From the NCBI GenBank assembly GCA_002011075.2, contig MTMA02000006.1, positions 737,374-801,373 of the forward strand: a DNA stretch of 64,000 nt. The letters are read 5' to 3'. This DNA is from Candidatus Scotarchaeum otlingeri (GTDB lineage Archaea; Thermoproteota; Nitrososphaeria; Geothermarchaeales; JDFR-13). The notes beneath the pieces were generated by a model that worked only from the letters and a program-made list of their open reading frames with translations, made no database searches and had not been told where the DNA came from. This document shows, piece after piece, positions 54,040 through 63,246 of this stretch; position 1 is the stretch's first letter, and each line of letters begins with the position of its first letter. Made by a program: the position numbers and the translations under genes.

Positions 54040-55343
54040 ACTCCTCTTCTTTTTATCTTTCTAACCTTTAAGGTATATATCGATTCTCTACCCAGTATTA
54101 AGAGGCTAACTATATAACCTATACTATTCCCCACCATTATTGGTAAGAATAAGCTATAACTACGCGTCATCTCCGGAATCATAATTAATGTTGTAAGTGG
54201 AGCTTTAGCCACAGCTGTAAAGAAAATAGCCATTCCAATGATGGAATATGCCCTTGGATCGCCCACTATCCCTGAAAATAAGGTAGATAATATCTCGCCA
54301 AATGCGCCTCCGAGTGTGGAGCCTATAACTAGACTTGGAGCAAATATTCCGCCGCTTCCCCCGGAACCTATGGTGTATATTGTCGCTATCATCTTGAGGA
54401 AACCTGATATAAATAGATCTATAGAAATAAAGCCTTTAGTAGTCAGGTATCTTTCGACAACATCATAGCCTACACCTAAAACCCCTAGATTGGGCCAATT
54501 TAACGCCAATAGACCTACTAATATTCCGCCGAGCATAGGTTTGAGGGGCTCTGGTATCATAAATTTCTCAAATAAATCCTCCATCCAATAAAAAGCTTTT
54601 ACCCATAAGCTCGCTATTAGACCGATCACTAAAGCTAGTATTACCACGAATTGTAACTCCATTATACTGGATAAGCCTATATTGGGAGGCACCCGGAATG
54701 CTGGGAAATCGCCTAAAAAGATTGTTGCCACTATTTTACCTGAAACACTCGCCAGAACTAGGGAAATAAGGTGAGACGCCTCCAACGTGGGTGATAATAT
54801 CTCGATACCAAATATTAATGCCCCTAATGGCGCATTGAAGGTTCCGCTGATGCCGGCAACTAGACCCGCCGAGACCATGACCCTCAATTCACTGGCCTTC
54901 AACCTCATTAGCTGTCCTAATGTAGAGGCTATGCCTGCACCTATCTGTGCAATAGGCCCTTCTCTACCTGCACTTCCACCGCTACCTATAGTTATAGATG
55001 AAGCCAGCGTCTTTATAATTGCAACTCTCTTTCTTATGCGTCCGAATCGCTCTTGAACAGAATCTATCACTTCAGGAACTCCATGGCCCCTTGCCTCATG
55101 TGCAAAATAATATATCAGTAAGCCTGCTGCTAGCCCCCCTAATGCCGGTGATAACACTATATTTATCTTCGATAGACTCTCTAGGAATACTATGTTGTTT
55201 AAGCTTATTAGGAGCCTGAATATCACCGCTCCAAGTCCACCCCAAATACCTACGACTACACTTATCAAATATAGTGTAAGGTTATACTCACCTACTCTAT
55301 AGAGAAATCTCCTCCATCTTAGTTTTAGGGATAAACTGCTCAT
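54036..55343 (-). CDS. clcA: ClC-family chloride/proton antiporter
   Basis: 435 residues, about ten or more hydrophobic helices. Selectivity segments are GSGGSAGREGPIAQ with the gating Glu at E128, and GSGGSGGIFAPSLVIG near 318-333. The RGHGVPEV motif near residue 86 is typical. The gating Glu present suggests a Cl-/H+ exchanger. No CBS domains, as in many short prokaryotic members. A TrkA/RCK protein gene lies 13 bases upstream on the same strand, which may regulate it or simply be cotranscribed. Confidence 0.88.
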   Translation of the reverse strand: MSSLSLKLRWRRFLYRVGEYNLTLYLISVVVGIWGGLGAVIFRLLISLNNIVFLESLSKINIVLSPALGGLAAGLLIYYFAHEARGHGVPEVIDSVQERFGRIRKRVAIIKTLASSITIGSGGSAGREGPIAQIGAGIASTLGQLMRLKASELRVMVSAGLVAGISGTFNAPLGALIFGIEILSPTLEASHLISLVLASVSGKIVATIFLGDFPAFRVPPNIGLSSIMELQFVVILALVIGLIASLWVKAFYWMEDLFEKFMIPEPLKPMLGGILVGLLALNWPNLGVLGVGYDVVERYLTTKGFISIDLFISGFLKMIATIYTIGSGGSGGIFAPSLVIGSTLGGAFGEILSTLFSGIVGDPRAYSIIGMAIFFTAVAKAPLTTLIMIPEMTRSYSLFLPIMVGNSIGYIVSLLILGRESIYTLKVRKIKRRGV

Positions 55344-55356
55344 TCTCTATAGACCG

Positions 55357-55995
55357 TTAGAAAGGTAGTCTTCTTCTTTTCCTCAGTATCATAAGTTTAT
55401 CCTTATTGTGGAGTTTCAGGTCATCCGATGGTATAAGTATCTTGTTTTTCCTTATCACCATTAAGGGGTATATAATATCTTTACTCTTTTCTTTTATGTA
55501 TTTTATTGTTTTGCCGTCGTAGTTATCTTCCCTAATGTGCACCTCCTCTACATCTATATCCTCCCTAGCTATCCTAACGAAATCCACGAATTTTATACCT
55601 CTAATGATAGCGTCTATCTGTATAGCAATAGACTCTGCAGGATTGATTATATGGGGAATCCCTATCATATGACATATCTCTTGGAATGTAGGGTTAGTTA
55701 GCCTAACGATTATATTTTCAACGCCATAATTCTTGGCTAAGACGGCGGAGATAACATTTGTTTTGTCATCTCCTGTCACAGCTATAAAATAATTAGATTT
55801 ATTTATTTCTGCTCTCTCGATAACATGGGGATCTGTAGCATCACCCACAATTACGTTAGCTTTGGTTAATTCCATTATTGTTTCGGCTCTTCTCTTATCC
55901 TTCTCAATAACCGTTACAAGTATACCATGTTGAGATAATATCTCTGCAGTCCTAAGTCCGACGGCCCCACCGCCCACTATAATTACATACACCAA
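55357..55995 (-). CDS. trkA: TrkA/RCK domain NAD-binding regulator
   Basis: 212 residues. TrkA-N Rossmann motif IIVGGGAVGLRTAEIL near residues 5-20, DATDPHVIERAEI near 52-64, and VTGDDKTNVISAVLAK near 73-88. A TrkA-C domain follows (residues about 140-210). Such proteins gate K+ channels or transporters by binding NAD(H) or nucleotides. No TrkH or Kch gene is here; the ClC gene 13 bases downstream is the only transporter in the operon. Start TTG 55995 or GTG 55992. Confidence 0.85.
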   Translation of the reverse strand: MVYVIIVGGGAVGLRTAEILSQHGILVTVIEKDKRRAETIMELTKANVIVGDATDPHVIERAEINKSNYFIAVTGDDKTNVISAVLAKNYGVENIIVRLTNPTFQEICHMIGIPHIINPAESIAIQIDAIIRGIKFVDFVRIAREDIDVEEVHIREDNYDGKTIKYIKEKSKDIIYPLMVIRKNKILIPSDDLKLHNKDKLMILRKRRRLPF

Positions 55996-56120
55996 GTCTG
56001 ATCATCCCTCAATCAATATCTAGTATCATGCGGCTCGCTATTCCACTATCAATAATGATTGAAGAGTTATATTATCTTTTTACATCTTTTCTACATTAAT
56101 CACCTATGATATATAGCTTT

Positions 56121-56945
56121 TCAACGATAAAAAATATTCTTTATAATTACGGTTATGATGTATACCGCGCTAGTTAGAAGAGCTATAGCCCCACTTGGCG
56201 GCCAATCTATAGATAAGGCTATAAAGAGCCCGGTAAACCCTAATAAAACAGTCAATGAAAAAGTCAATAATATAAATCTATTTATGCTAGTGGATATTTC
56301 CCTAGCGGTAGCGGCTGGAGCTATGACAAGAGCAAATACTAGTAGGCTTCCGACGGTTTTAGCCGCTATACCCCCAGCCACTCCTATAAGTAGGAATAAT
56401 AGATAATCGAAGAATTTGACGTTGAGCCCCATAGCCTCTGCACCCTCAGCGTCAAAGCATATATACATTAATTCATGATAAAATGCCACTAATATTAACA
56501 GTCCAACTAATACAATCAAGCTTAACTGCATAATATCAAGAGTTGTCATAAATAGAATATCCGAGACCAAATAAGTATCTATTAATGCTCTCAATTCTGC
56601 AGGGACTATAGCTCTTACAGTTGCATATACCGCTAGGCTTAACGCCATTGCCCCTGCTAATGCCGCATTCAGAGCTTCCGCTCCACCATGTCTACCTGCA
56701 TACGCAACCAATAACGATGATAATGCACTAAATATAACAGCCCATATAAGGGGATCCATCGGGATTGAGAATAGATGTACTATTAATATAGCAAGTGAGA
56801 CACCGCCTAGAGCGGCATGGGAACTTTCACCGGGAAGATATGGTACACCTCTCATAAAAGCTAGAGTTCCTCCTATAGACATTATACCAAGTAGAATTAT
56901 GGATATATAAGATTTTATTAGGAGGGGGGAGAGAAGGTTAAACAT
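56121..56945 (-). CDS. Metal ABC transporter permease (ABC-3/ZnuB-like)
   Basis: 274 residues with eight or so hydrophobic segments. Conserved ABC-3 features: GGTLAFMRGVPYLPGESSHA near 25-44, GAMALSLAVYATVRAIVPAEL and GSLLVFALVIAPAATA near 206-221. It is the third gene of a metal uptake operon. ATG 56945 fits GGTGAT four bases upstream and overlaps the ATPase end by eight bases. ABC-3 importers move Zn, Mn or Fe; the metal is not set by sequence, but the DtxR regulator favours Mn or Fe. Confidence 0.88.
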   Translation of the reverse strand: MFNLLSPLLIKSYISIILLGIMSIGGTLAFMRGVPYLPGESSHAALGGVSLAILIVHLFSIPMDPLIWAVIFSALSSLLVAYAGRHGGAEALNAALAGAMALSLAVYATVRAIVPAELRALIDTYLVSDILFMTTLDIMQLSLIVLVGLLILVAFYHELMYICFDAEGAEAMGLNVKFFDYLLFLLIGVAGGIAAKTVGSLLVFALVIAPAATAREISTSINRFILLTFSLTVLLGFTGLFIALSIDWPPSGAIALLTSAVYIITVIIKNIFYR

Positions 56946-57714
56946 GTGTATCACCTGTTACGACGATAGGGCATGGATGCCCATCGAATATTCTGACATC
57001 ACTACCATAAACCTTCATCAATACTTCTTTTCTTAGAACTTCTCTTGGTTTGCCGATAGCAATAATTTCCTTATTTAGTATCATAATCAAGTCGGAGATA
57101 GCAGAGATGGGGTTAATATCGTGGGTCACTATGAATATAGATACATTCCTAGATTTGATTCTATGTAGAAACTCTATTATATGAGCTTGAGTCGACATAT
57201 CGATTTTATTGAACGGCTCATCCAGTAGAAGAATTTTAGGTTTATTGGCGATTCCCCTTGCTATAAGTACTCTTTGTTGCTCGCCCCCACTTAACTGTGA
57301 AAACCTCTTGTCCCATGCCCATTCCATCTCAACGGTTCTTAACGCCTCCAGGGCGTTCTCAATATCTTTCGGGGAAGGATACCTAGGCAGACTTTTATTT
57401 ATAAGTATACCCATCAAAACAACATCTTTAACCTTCACAGGTAAATCCCTTGTTATATAATCCTTCTGAGGAACATACCCCACTAATCTTCTGATACTGA
57501 TAGGATTATACACCGGGTTATACCCGAGTATCTCCACCTTACCTCTATCCGGCTTTAATAATCCAAGCATCGTTTTTAAGAGGGTAGTTTTCCCTGCGCC
57601 ATTAGGTCCCATGATAGAGAGAAAGGTGGGGTGGACAGTTGAAAAAGTAATATTCCTAAGAATATTATTTCCATTTATCGATACATATACATCTGTAAAC
57701 TTAATATACTCCAT
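56938..57714 (-). CDS. Metal ABC transporter ATP-binding protein (ZnuC/MntB-like)
   Basis: 258 residues. Walker A MGPNGAGKTTLLK near 36-48, Q-loop GYVPQKDYITRDLPVKVKD near 84-102, signature QLSGGEQQRVLIARGI near 140-155, Walker B KILLLDEPFNKID, and H-loop VTHDINPISAISD. Standard length. It is between the binding protein and the permease, spacing 3 bases or overlap, so all three are one transcript. It powers the ABC-3 permease. Confidence 0.9.
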   Translation of the reverse strand: MEYIKFTDVYVSINGNNILRNITFSTVHPTFLSIMGPNGAGKTTLLKTMLGLLKPDRGKVEILGYNPVYNPISIRRLVGYVPQKDYITRDLPVKVKDVVLMGILINKSLPRYPSPKDIENALEALRTVEMEWAWDKRFSQLSGGEQQRVLIARGIANKPKILLLDEPFNKIDMSTQAHIIEFLHRIKSRNVSIFIVTHDINPISAISDLIMILNKEIIAIGKPREVLRKEVLMKVYGSDVRIFDGHPCPIVVTGDTHV

Positions 57715-57717
57715 ACA

Positions 57718-58752
57718 TTATCCCCTCATTATCTTAATAATATGAAAAACCAGTCCTAAAATTAAGATGATAACTACAAAAATCATTGATATATATACCA
57801 TTTCGGGCCAATTATCTCTAGATGGATTTACCTCTAATTCCCCTATACCCTCGATGACTCCCAGATTATAGGTATACAGTGTTTCTAAGAAATATAGACC
57901 GTCCATTGATAATGTCCTTAGCTCTATAATCGGTACACCGGTCTCTCTGCTTAGTTCTATTATATACTCAAATATCGGCTTCTTTTTTGTGAGATCAGAA
58001 ATGAATATATACTCAAATTTTCCTTTTTCTAATAATTCTCTTGCTTCCTGGAGGATTGATGGAGAAACAGAATATAACTCTCCATGGACTAATATTGTAG
58101 AGGGATTTAACCCCAGACTAAGCAAAATATATTGTTCTGGTGGTGTCACCGCTAGGACCTCAGTGCCATATAAACCGAGATCCATTATAGACTCAAGTAT
58201 CGTATTATTAAGCCGTTCTATCCTCTCTCTGAACATTTGATATGAATTTAGATAGAAATCTCTATGTATCGGATCGATATCTCCAAGTTTATCGGCTACT
58301 GATTTGGCTATTACTAGAGCATTTGGTAGATATAGCCAGTATCCATGGATATTTAATTCGTTAGTCCCTGGAAAATTCATCAGAATAAGTTGATCCCTTA
58401 GGTCACCCATTAGATCAAGGGAAAAGCCAGATACCTCTCTTTCTTTTTCTTCACTAATCAGCATTAGAAGCTCTTCTTCCCATGCGATATGGCCAGTGAT
58501 AATGATTAAATCTGATGATAATACTTTAGATACCATGTTTGAAGTAATTACAATCTCATGGAACTCCTCTTCCTCAGACACTATATAATTGATCTCAACA
58601 TATGGTCCACCTATCTCATACACAAAGAAGGATATAGGCTCTATGCTGACTGTGACAATGACCTTACCAATTCCAGATGATCCGACTACTTTACCAAATA
58701 ATAATAGTATGGCTATGAGTATCACTATTATTACAAGATTCTTATTTCTCAT
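57718..58752 (-). CDS. Metal ABC transporter substrate-binding protein, ZnuA-like, doubly anchored
   Basis: 344 residues. N-terminal hydrophobic segment at 6-25 (LVIIVILIAILLLFG) and a second at the C terminus near 318-338 (ISMIFVVIILILGLVFHII). The usual family opening VIVTVSIEPISFFVYEIGG follows. Ligand positions appear altered: a His in EEEFHEIV and one in NIHGYWLYLP match the first two His of ZnuA/TroA, while the third His block reads PPEQYILLSLGL and the final Asp block reads IIELRTLS. ATG 58752 is preferred over the longer ATG 58791 because GGTGAG sits upstream and it overlaps mntR-like only slightly. It serves the ABC-3 importer. Confidence 0.8.
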   Translation of the reverse strand: MRNKNLVIIVILIAILLLFGKVVGSSGIGKVIVTVSIEPISFFVYEIGGPYVEINYIVSEEEEFHEIVITSNMVSKVLSSDLIIITGHIAWEEELLMLISEEKEREVSGFSLDLMGDLRDQLILMNFPGTNELNIHGYWLYLPNALVIAKSVADKLGDIDPIHRDFYLNSYQMFRERIERLNNTILESIMDLGLYGTEVLAVTPPEQYILLSLGLNPSTILVHGELYSVSPSILQEARELLEKGKFEYIFISDLTKKKPIFEYIIELSRETGVPIIELRTLSMDGLYFLETLYTYNLGVIEGIGELEVNPSRDNWPEMVYISMIFVVIILILGLVFHIIKIMRG

Positions 58753-59185
58753 ACTTCTCACCACAGTACCCGGTGTATATTGGGTTTCCATGGAAACACC
58801 TCATCGGTCTTCCGAGGAGAGTATAGAGGGAGCTTACAATCTTACAATCTATTAGATAATCAATTTTATCCGCTTCTCGGCATGCTATGTCTGGCTCTAG
58901 TCTTAGTATATCAATGTAGAACTGTTCTAATACTCTATGGTGATATATAGCTTCTTTGGCGAGAGCCAAACCCTTACTAGTTAACTTTACATACGACCAT
59001 GGTTTTCTTATAACCAGGCCCTTTTTGACAAGCTTATTTAATGTGTCTATAACTGAAGGCGGCTTAATTCCAAGTGACTGAGCCAGAGTTGTACTAGAAA
59101 CTTTTCTCTTATCTTCGATCAAGCCCCTATATATCTTTTTTATGCACTCTACTTCTGACTTTGTAAGTATATCGCTGATGGACAT
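58742..59185 (-). CDS. DtxR/MntR-family metal-dependent repressor
   Basis: 147 residues. Winged HTH in residues 1-65 (STTLAQSLGIKPPSVIDTLN), then the dimer/metal domain HHRVLEQFYIDILRLEPD near 77-94 and ACREADKIDYLID near 96-108. The family's metal ligands are His and Glu in HHRVLE; the EAD block usually contains a His. No SH3-like domain, as in MntR. ATG 59185 is chosen since GGTG sits nine bases upstream. A TTAGG...CCTAA repeat stands right before the gene. It is the first gene of the metal ABC operon and surely its regulator. Confidence 0.85.
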   Translation of the reverse strand: MSISDILTKSEVECIKKIYRGLIEDKRKVSSTTLAQSLGIKPPSVIDTLNKLVKKGLVIRKPWSYVKLTSKGLALAKEAIYHHRVLEQFYIDILRLEPDIACREADKIDYLIDCKIVSSLYTLLGRPMRCFHGNPIYTGYCGEKYEK

Positions 59186-59201
59186 ATATATATACACCAA
59201 G

Positions 59202-59216
59202 TTAGGCTCTACCTAA
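59202..59216. promoter_or_regulatory. DtxR-type operator half-sites
   Basis: TTAGG (59202-59206), 5 bases, CCTAA (59212-59216): a perfect inverted repeat of the half-sites found in DtxR/IdeR/MntR operators (TTAGG-x-CCTAA). A minus-strand TATA CTATATAAAG at 59243-59252 puts the transcription start near 59221, so the repeat lies just after it, where repressor binding would block RNA polymerase. Autoregulation of the metal operon is the natural reading. Confidence 0.6.
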
Positions 59217-59330
59217 TTTTAATGCAATTAAATATGATAAGTCTTTATATAGATTTACTTGACTATAGCATAACTAAATAATTTAAATAGAGATATAGAA
59301 GGTATAATTGAGATATTAAAAAGGGTGGAG

Positions 59331-59714
59331 ATGAAATTGGGCTATGAACTTTACCTGGAACATATTCTAGACCATTATCGGAATCCCAGAAACTATGGTA
59401 AATTAGATGATGCAACAGTTAAACATACCGATACGAATATTCCGTGTGGTGATGAATTAACTTATTATCTCAAGATAGAGGATAACAAAATAAGCAAAGT
59501 GGGATTTATAGGACAGGGTTGCGTATTATCAATGGCATCAGCCTCTATACTCTCAGAGAAGATAAAGAATATGGAAATAGATGAGATTAACAAGTTGGAT
59601 GAAGAGTATATATATAATATTCTTGGTATACGGCCGGGTCCTGCGAGAAGTAAATGCGTATTGCTATCACTTAAAGTACTGAAAAAAGCTGTTGAAAAAC
59701 TAGATAGGGTATAA
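59331..59714 (+). CDS. iscU: IscU/SufU-type iron-sulfur scaffold
   Basis: 127 residues. Cys ligands C39 in NIPCGDEL with the D41 that follows, C64 in GQGCVLSMASASIL, and C109 in RSKCVLLSL, the IscU/SufU set. YLEHILDHYRNPRNYGKL is the usual opening. ATG 59331 and GTG 59325 compete, with GGGTGG at 59323-59328 just before. No cysteine desulfurase or Isc gene is adjacent. It converges with Rad50 (2-base gap between stops). It assembles Fe-S clusters for the many cluster enzymes in this window (aconitase, SDH, fumarase), an inference. Confidence 0.88.
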   Translation: MKLGYELYLEHILDHYRNPRNYGKLDDATVKHTDTNIPCGDELTYYLKIEDNKISKVGFIGQGCVLSMASASILSEKIKNMEIDEINKLDEEYIYNILGIRPGPARSKCVLLSLKVLKKAVEKLDRV

Positions 59715-59716
59715 AT

Positions 59717-62041
59717 TTAATCCCTATAGATAATCTCCAGCCTACTATATCCATCTTCTTTAAACACTTTGATAACGTTTCTAAATATGGGTTCATCCAT
59801 CAAGTCCTCCTGATGAGAGATTATTATGATCTGTTCATATTCACCTAACTCCATTAATGACTCTAATGCATAAACAACTTTCTTTCTTAGTTCAGTATCC
59901 ATAGCTCCAAATCCCTCATCAATAATGATGAATTTTGGTCTATATCCACTATATAGTGCTTCACTAACCAGCCTATTCATTGCAAGTCTAACCGCAAATC
60001 CCAATAAAGCAGTTTCACCACCACTAAAAGTAACTATATCATCAGCCACTCCACTTCTATAAGCTATCATATCAATTTTCTGTCTATCTTTCTCATATGA
60101 AAGCCTGAATTCAAGTGATAAGGGTAGGCCAAACTCTTCAAGATACATATTGGAGTAGTCCTCCAACTGCTCTAGATATCTATTTAATAGAAATGTTGGA
60201 ATGCCTCTCTCGGAGAAAGCATCATCCAAAATGCTGAGCGCCGATATATCTACTCTAAGTAAAGATTTTTCTTTTTCAATGTCTCTTAATTCCTTTTCTT
60301 TGCTTAAGATCCTTTGGTACCTCTCATCTAATAATTTTAGGCTTCCATCCACTTCCCCTATCCTATTACTTACTTGGGTTTTTTCATTACGTATTTTTTC
60401 TAATTCATTTTTTAAGTTATTAAGCTTCTTCTTTGTAGATTCAAATTTAGCTATCTTCTTCTCAATAGCCTCTATTTTTTCCTTAGCCTCCAAAATATTA
60501 TTCTTTATTGAGGCTATTTTCTCTGCTAATTCAAAATATTCATCTATTTCTTTTCTGTATTTCTCATAATGAGTATATCTCTCCATCATTTCCTCTATAT
60601 TTTCAGTATTGAAGATCTTCTTGAGCTGCATCAATAGGTCATTATATTTCTTGTCATAACTGCTTTTCATGCTTCTACATTCCTCTATGGTCTCTTTCCC
60701 CCTGTACTCCAGTTTAAATATGCTAAGTTTTTCTTTGAGTTTTTCTTCTTCAATTTCTAATCTCTTTAGTTTCTGCGTGATATCCTCCAGTTCCTTATCG
60801 ACCCTTCCCTTTTCACTCAATAGATCCTTAATTTTTTGCTCTGCACTAGCTATTTTATTGTTATATTCTTCAACAAGTTGGTTTTTATGCTTATCTGTTA
60901 ATGGTTGTTCACATATCGGACATTTATCCCCAGCTCTCGATATCTTATCGAGACTATCACTTATAATCTTCACCTCTTCTTTTAGCCTCATTATACTTGA
61001 GTTTATCTCCTCTAGTTTTAATGAGGTCTCCCGATATTTTTGTTCTGCAGAGTCCTTCTCTCTAAGCCCTTTAATTATATCAATTATTTCTTCCAGTAGA
61101 CCTTTTTTCTTAGCTAGATCTTGAAGTTCATAAATCCTGATTCCAGAGGATAGAATATCTTTTGCGGTTGATAGATCTATACCCCATTTCTCGAGTTTTG
61201 AATTTAGCCCAGCTATAATCTCTTCCTTTTCTCTTAATTCTGACTCCCACTCTTCTTTCTTCTTGGCAATCATTTCATATACTCCAATTTCTTCATGGAG
61301 TCTATCCAATTCTTCTCTAAAGATATTAAAATCTCTATCTATCTTCTCTTCTTCCCTAGATAGCTCCATATGAGTTTTCTCCAGCTTCATTTTCTCAGTC
61401 TTTAAGGCTTCAAGTTGTGATAGAACGCGCTCTTTTTCTGAAATTATAGTCTTTATTTCAGTTTCTTTCTTTTCGATATCCCTCATTTTCTTCTCTAAGG
61501 ACTCTTTTCTATTCCTAATTCTCTCTCTATATCTTTCTAACCCTAGTTTGAATAGGTCGACAAGGATGTTTCTCCTTTCAAAGGGTTTGGCTAGGATAAA
61601 TCTGTATACCTCCCCTTGCCTAATTATACACGAGTTCAATAGGCCTGTATAGTCAAATCCAAGCATATTCAATATCATTTTATTAACAGCCCTAGGCCCT
61701 TCTATATAGCTTTTTACCTCCCCTTGAAGATACCTTTTCAAATAAGTTTCCTCGGTTTTGTCTATCCATATTTCCCTAGTCACTTTATATTTGGAGTCTC
61801 CTATGCTAAATGTTAATTCTATTCTGCCCTTTTTCTTATCCATAGATACGATTTCTCTTAATCTTCTTCCTACGCCATAACATTCGCCATATAAGGCGGC
61901 TGTGATGGCGTCGACAAATAATGTGGTTTTCCCTGAACCGGTGGCTCCAGATATAAATATGGGGTATTCTAAGGCATCGAAATCTATGAATGCATCTCGA
62001 TACGAAGCGATATTCCTCACTCGTAGATTATTAAGCTTCAA
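59717..62041 (-). CDS. rad50: DNA double-strand break repair ATPase Rad50
   Basis: 774 residues, SMC-like. Walker A GATGSGKTTLFVDAI near 33-47, long coiled coil with zinc hook CPIC (C374 and C377), a second coiled coil, then signature TFSGGETALLGFAV near 684-697 and Walker B FIIIDEGFGAMDTELRK near 720-736. Start TTG 62041 overlaps the Mre11 stop and has GGAGGGGGGA before it. With Mre11 it processes DNA ends for recombination. It is shorter than the 850-880 residues of several other archaeal Rad50 proteins, through shorter coiled coils. Confidence 0.93.
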   Translation of the reverse strand: MKLNNLRVRNIASYRDAFIDFDALEYPIFISGATGSGKTTLFVDAITAALYGECYGVGRRLREIVSMDKKKGRIELTFSIGDSKYKVTREIWIDKTEETYLKRYLQGEVKSYIEGPRAVNKMILNMLGFDYTGLLNSCIIRQGEVYRFILAKPFERRNILVDLFKLGLERYRERIRNRKESLEKKMRDIEKKETEIKTIISEKERVLSQLEALKTEKMKLEKTHMELSREEEKIDRDFNIFREELDRLHEEIGVYEMIAKKKEEWESELREKEEIIAGLNSKLEKWGIDLSTAKDILSSGIRIYELQDLAKKKGLLEEIIDIIKGLREKDSAEQKYRETSLKLEEINSSIMRLKEEVKIISDSLDKISRAGDKCPICEQPLTDKHKNQLVEEYNNKIASAEQKIKDLLSEKGRVDKELEDITQKLKRLEIEEEKLKEKLSIFKLEYRGKETIEECRSMKSSYDKKYNDLLMQLKKIFNTENIEEMMERYTHYEKYRKEIDEYFELAEKIASIKNNILEAKEKIEAIEKKIAKFESTKKKLNNLKNELEKIRNEKTQVSNRIGEVDGSLKLLDERYQRILSKEKELRDIEKEKSLLRVDISALSILDDAFSERGIPTFLLNRYLEQLEDYSNMYLEEFGLPLSLEFRLSYEKDRQKIDMIAYRSGVADDIVTFSGGETALLGFAVRLAMNRLVSEALYSGYRPKFIIIDEGFGAMDTELRKKVVYALESLMELGEYEQIIIISHQEDLMDEPIFRNVIKVFKEDGYSRLEIIYRD

Positions 62042-63237
62042 TCTCCCCCCTCCAGCAATTCGTCAAGATACTTAATCGCCCTAGAAAGTATATTCTTCTC
62101 CCTATCTCTATAGTGGGTGTAAATGAATTCTTTGGCAACATCCTTAAGCTTGAAAGGACTCAACTCTTCTGCTTCTACACTCGGCCGTTTTACACCATAA
62201 ATAGTTTCTTTTGTATACGAATATCCAGCCACTTTATATTCTTCTAGCAGGATATCATCGATTTTTGGCGTTATCTTATCAAACTTCTTTATTTCTTCTC
62301 TGTTACCATAGATTTCGAATCTAATTAATGAACCTCTCTGTATATCGGCTTTAGCCAGCAGCTCTCTGATACTCTCTATGATATCGATATTCGGCTGGAG
62401 TGTAAGTCTAACTCTATGCATACTTCTACATGGTAGCTCTATCCTTTCTACCTTTCTATGTTCAAGATCAATTATATTAAAGTATTTCTCATCATTAATC
62501 TCTGAAAAATCTATTCTCTCAATAGAGCCTGCATAGAAAATGTTTTCTCTCAATCTTTGGTTAAGATGTACATGTCCTAAGGCTATATAGTCAAATCTAT
62601 CAGGATATAGATAGTTGATAGGTATATATGGTTCATCGATATACCTTTCTACATATGTATCTGTAAATCTACATCCTTTAATCAGTATATGGCAGATTAA
62701 TAATTTATAATCGCATTTTTCAAGCCTTGAGAGCAGCCTACCGATTTCGTCCATGATAAATCTGCTATAATCACTTTTACCTGTTATGGCTCTATATCTC
62801 CTATAGCTTATATAGGGTATTGGAATAATCCCGAGTTTGCGGTCAGCTACATTAAGTATTATTGGTTCATCAGGTATAGCTGAGTGGAATATAGAATACG
62901 GCTTTCCTCTACCCGTAAATATATCCATATATACTCTTTCTTCAGGAGATACCCTCCTATCATGGTTTCCCGATATAAAAACTGTATATATACCCCTCCT
63001 CTCTGTTTCTAAAAGGAGCTCATTAAATAAAGTAAAATCCCGGGGATTAGGTGTACTCCTATGAAATATATCGCCAGATATTATGATAAGATCTATATTA
63101 TTCTTCCATGCATATTCAAATATAATCCTCATATTCCTTCTAAGGTCTTCTCTCCTAACCTCCTCTATAGAATAACCCCTTAGACCTCTGACTGTAAGGC
63201 CCAAATGGAAATCTGACGTATGTAATATCCTGGTCAT
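62038..63237 (-). CDS. mre11: DNA repair nuclease Mre11
   Basis: 399 residues. Phosphoesterase motifs: LHTSDFHLGLTVRG near 5-18, IISGDIFHRSTPNPRDF near 53-69, VFISGNHDRR near 91-100, LLICHILIKGC near 180-190 and ALGHVHLNQ near 221-229, all metal and catalytic residues present. A capping domain and C-terminal Rad50-binding helix follow. ATG 63237 is preferred; a GTG nine bases earlier directly abuts the HerA stop. The Rad50 start overlaps its end, so both are translated together. Confidence 0.92.
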   Translation of the reverse strand: MTRILHTSDFHLGLTVRGLRGYSIEEVRREDLRRNMRIIFEYAWKNNIDLIIISGDIFHRSTPNPRDFTLFNELLLETERRGIYTVFISGNHDRRVSPEERVYMDIFTGRGKPYSIFHSAIPDEPIILNVADRKLGIIPIPYISYRRYRAITGKSDYSRFIMDEIGRLLSRLEKCDYKLLICHILIKGCRFTDTYVERYIDEPYIPINYLYPDRFDYIALGHVHLNQRLRENIFYAGSIERIDFSEINDEKYFNIIDLEHRKVERIELPCRSMHRVRLTLQPNIDIIESIRELLAKADIQRGSLIRFEIYGNREEIKKFDKITPKIDDILLEEYKVAGYSYTKETIYGVKRPSVEAEELSPFKLKDVAKEFIYTHYRDREKNILSRAIKYLDELLEGGD

Positions 63238-63246
63238 CACTATCAC

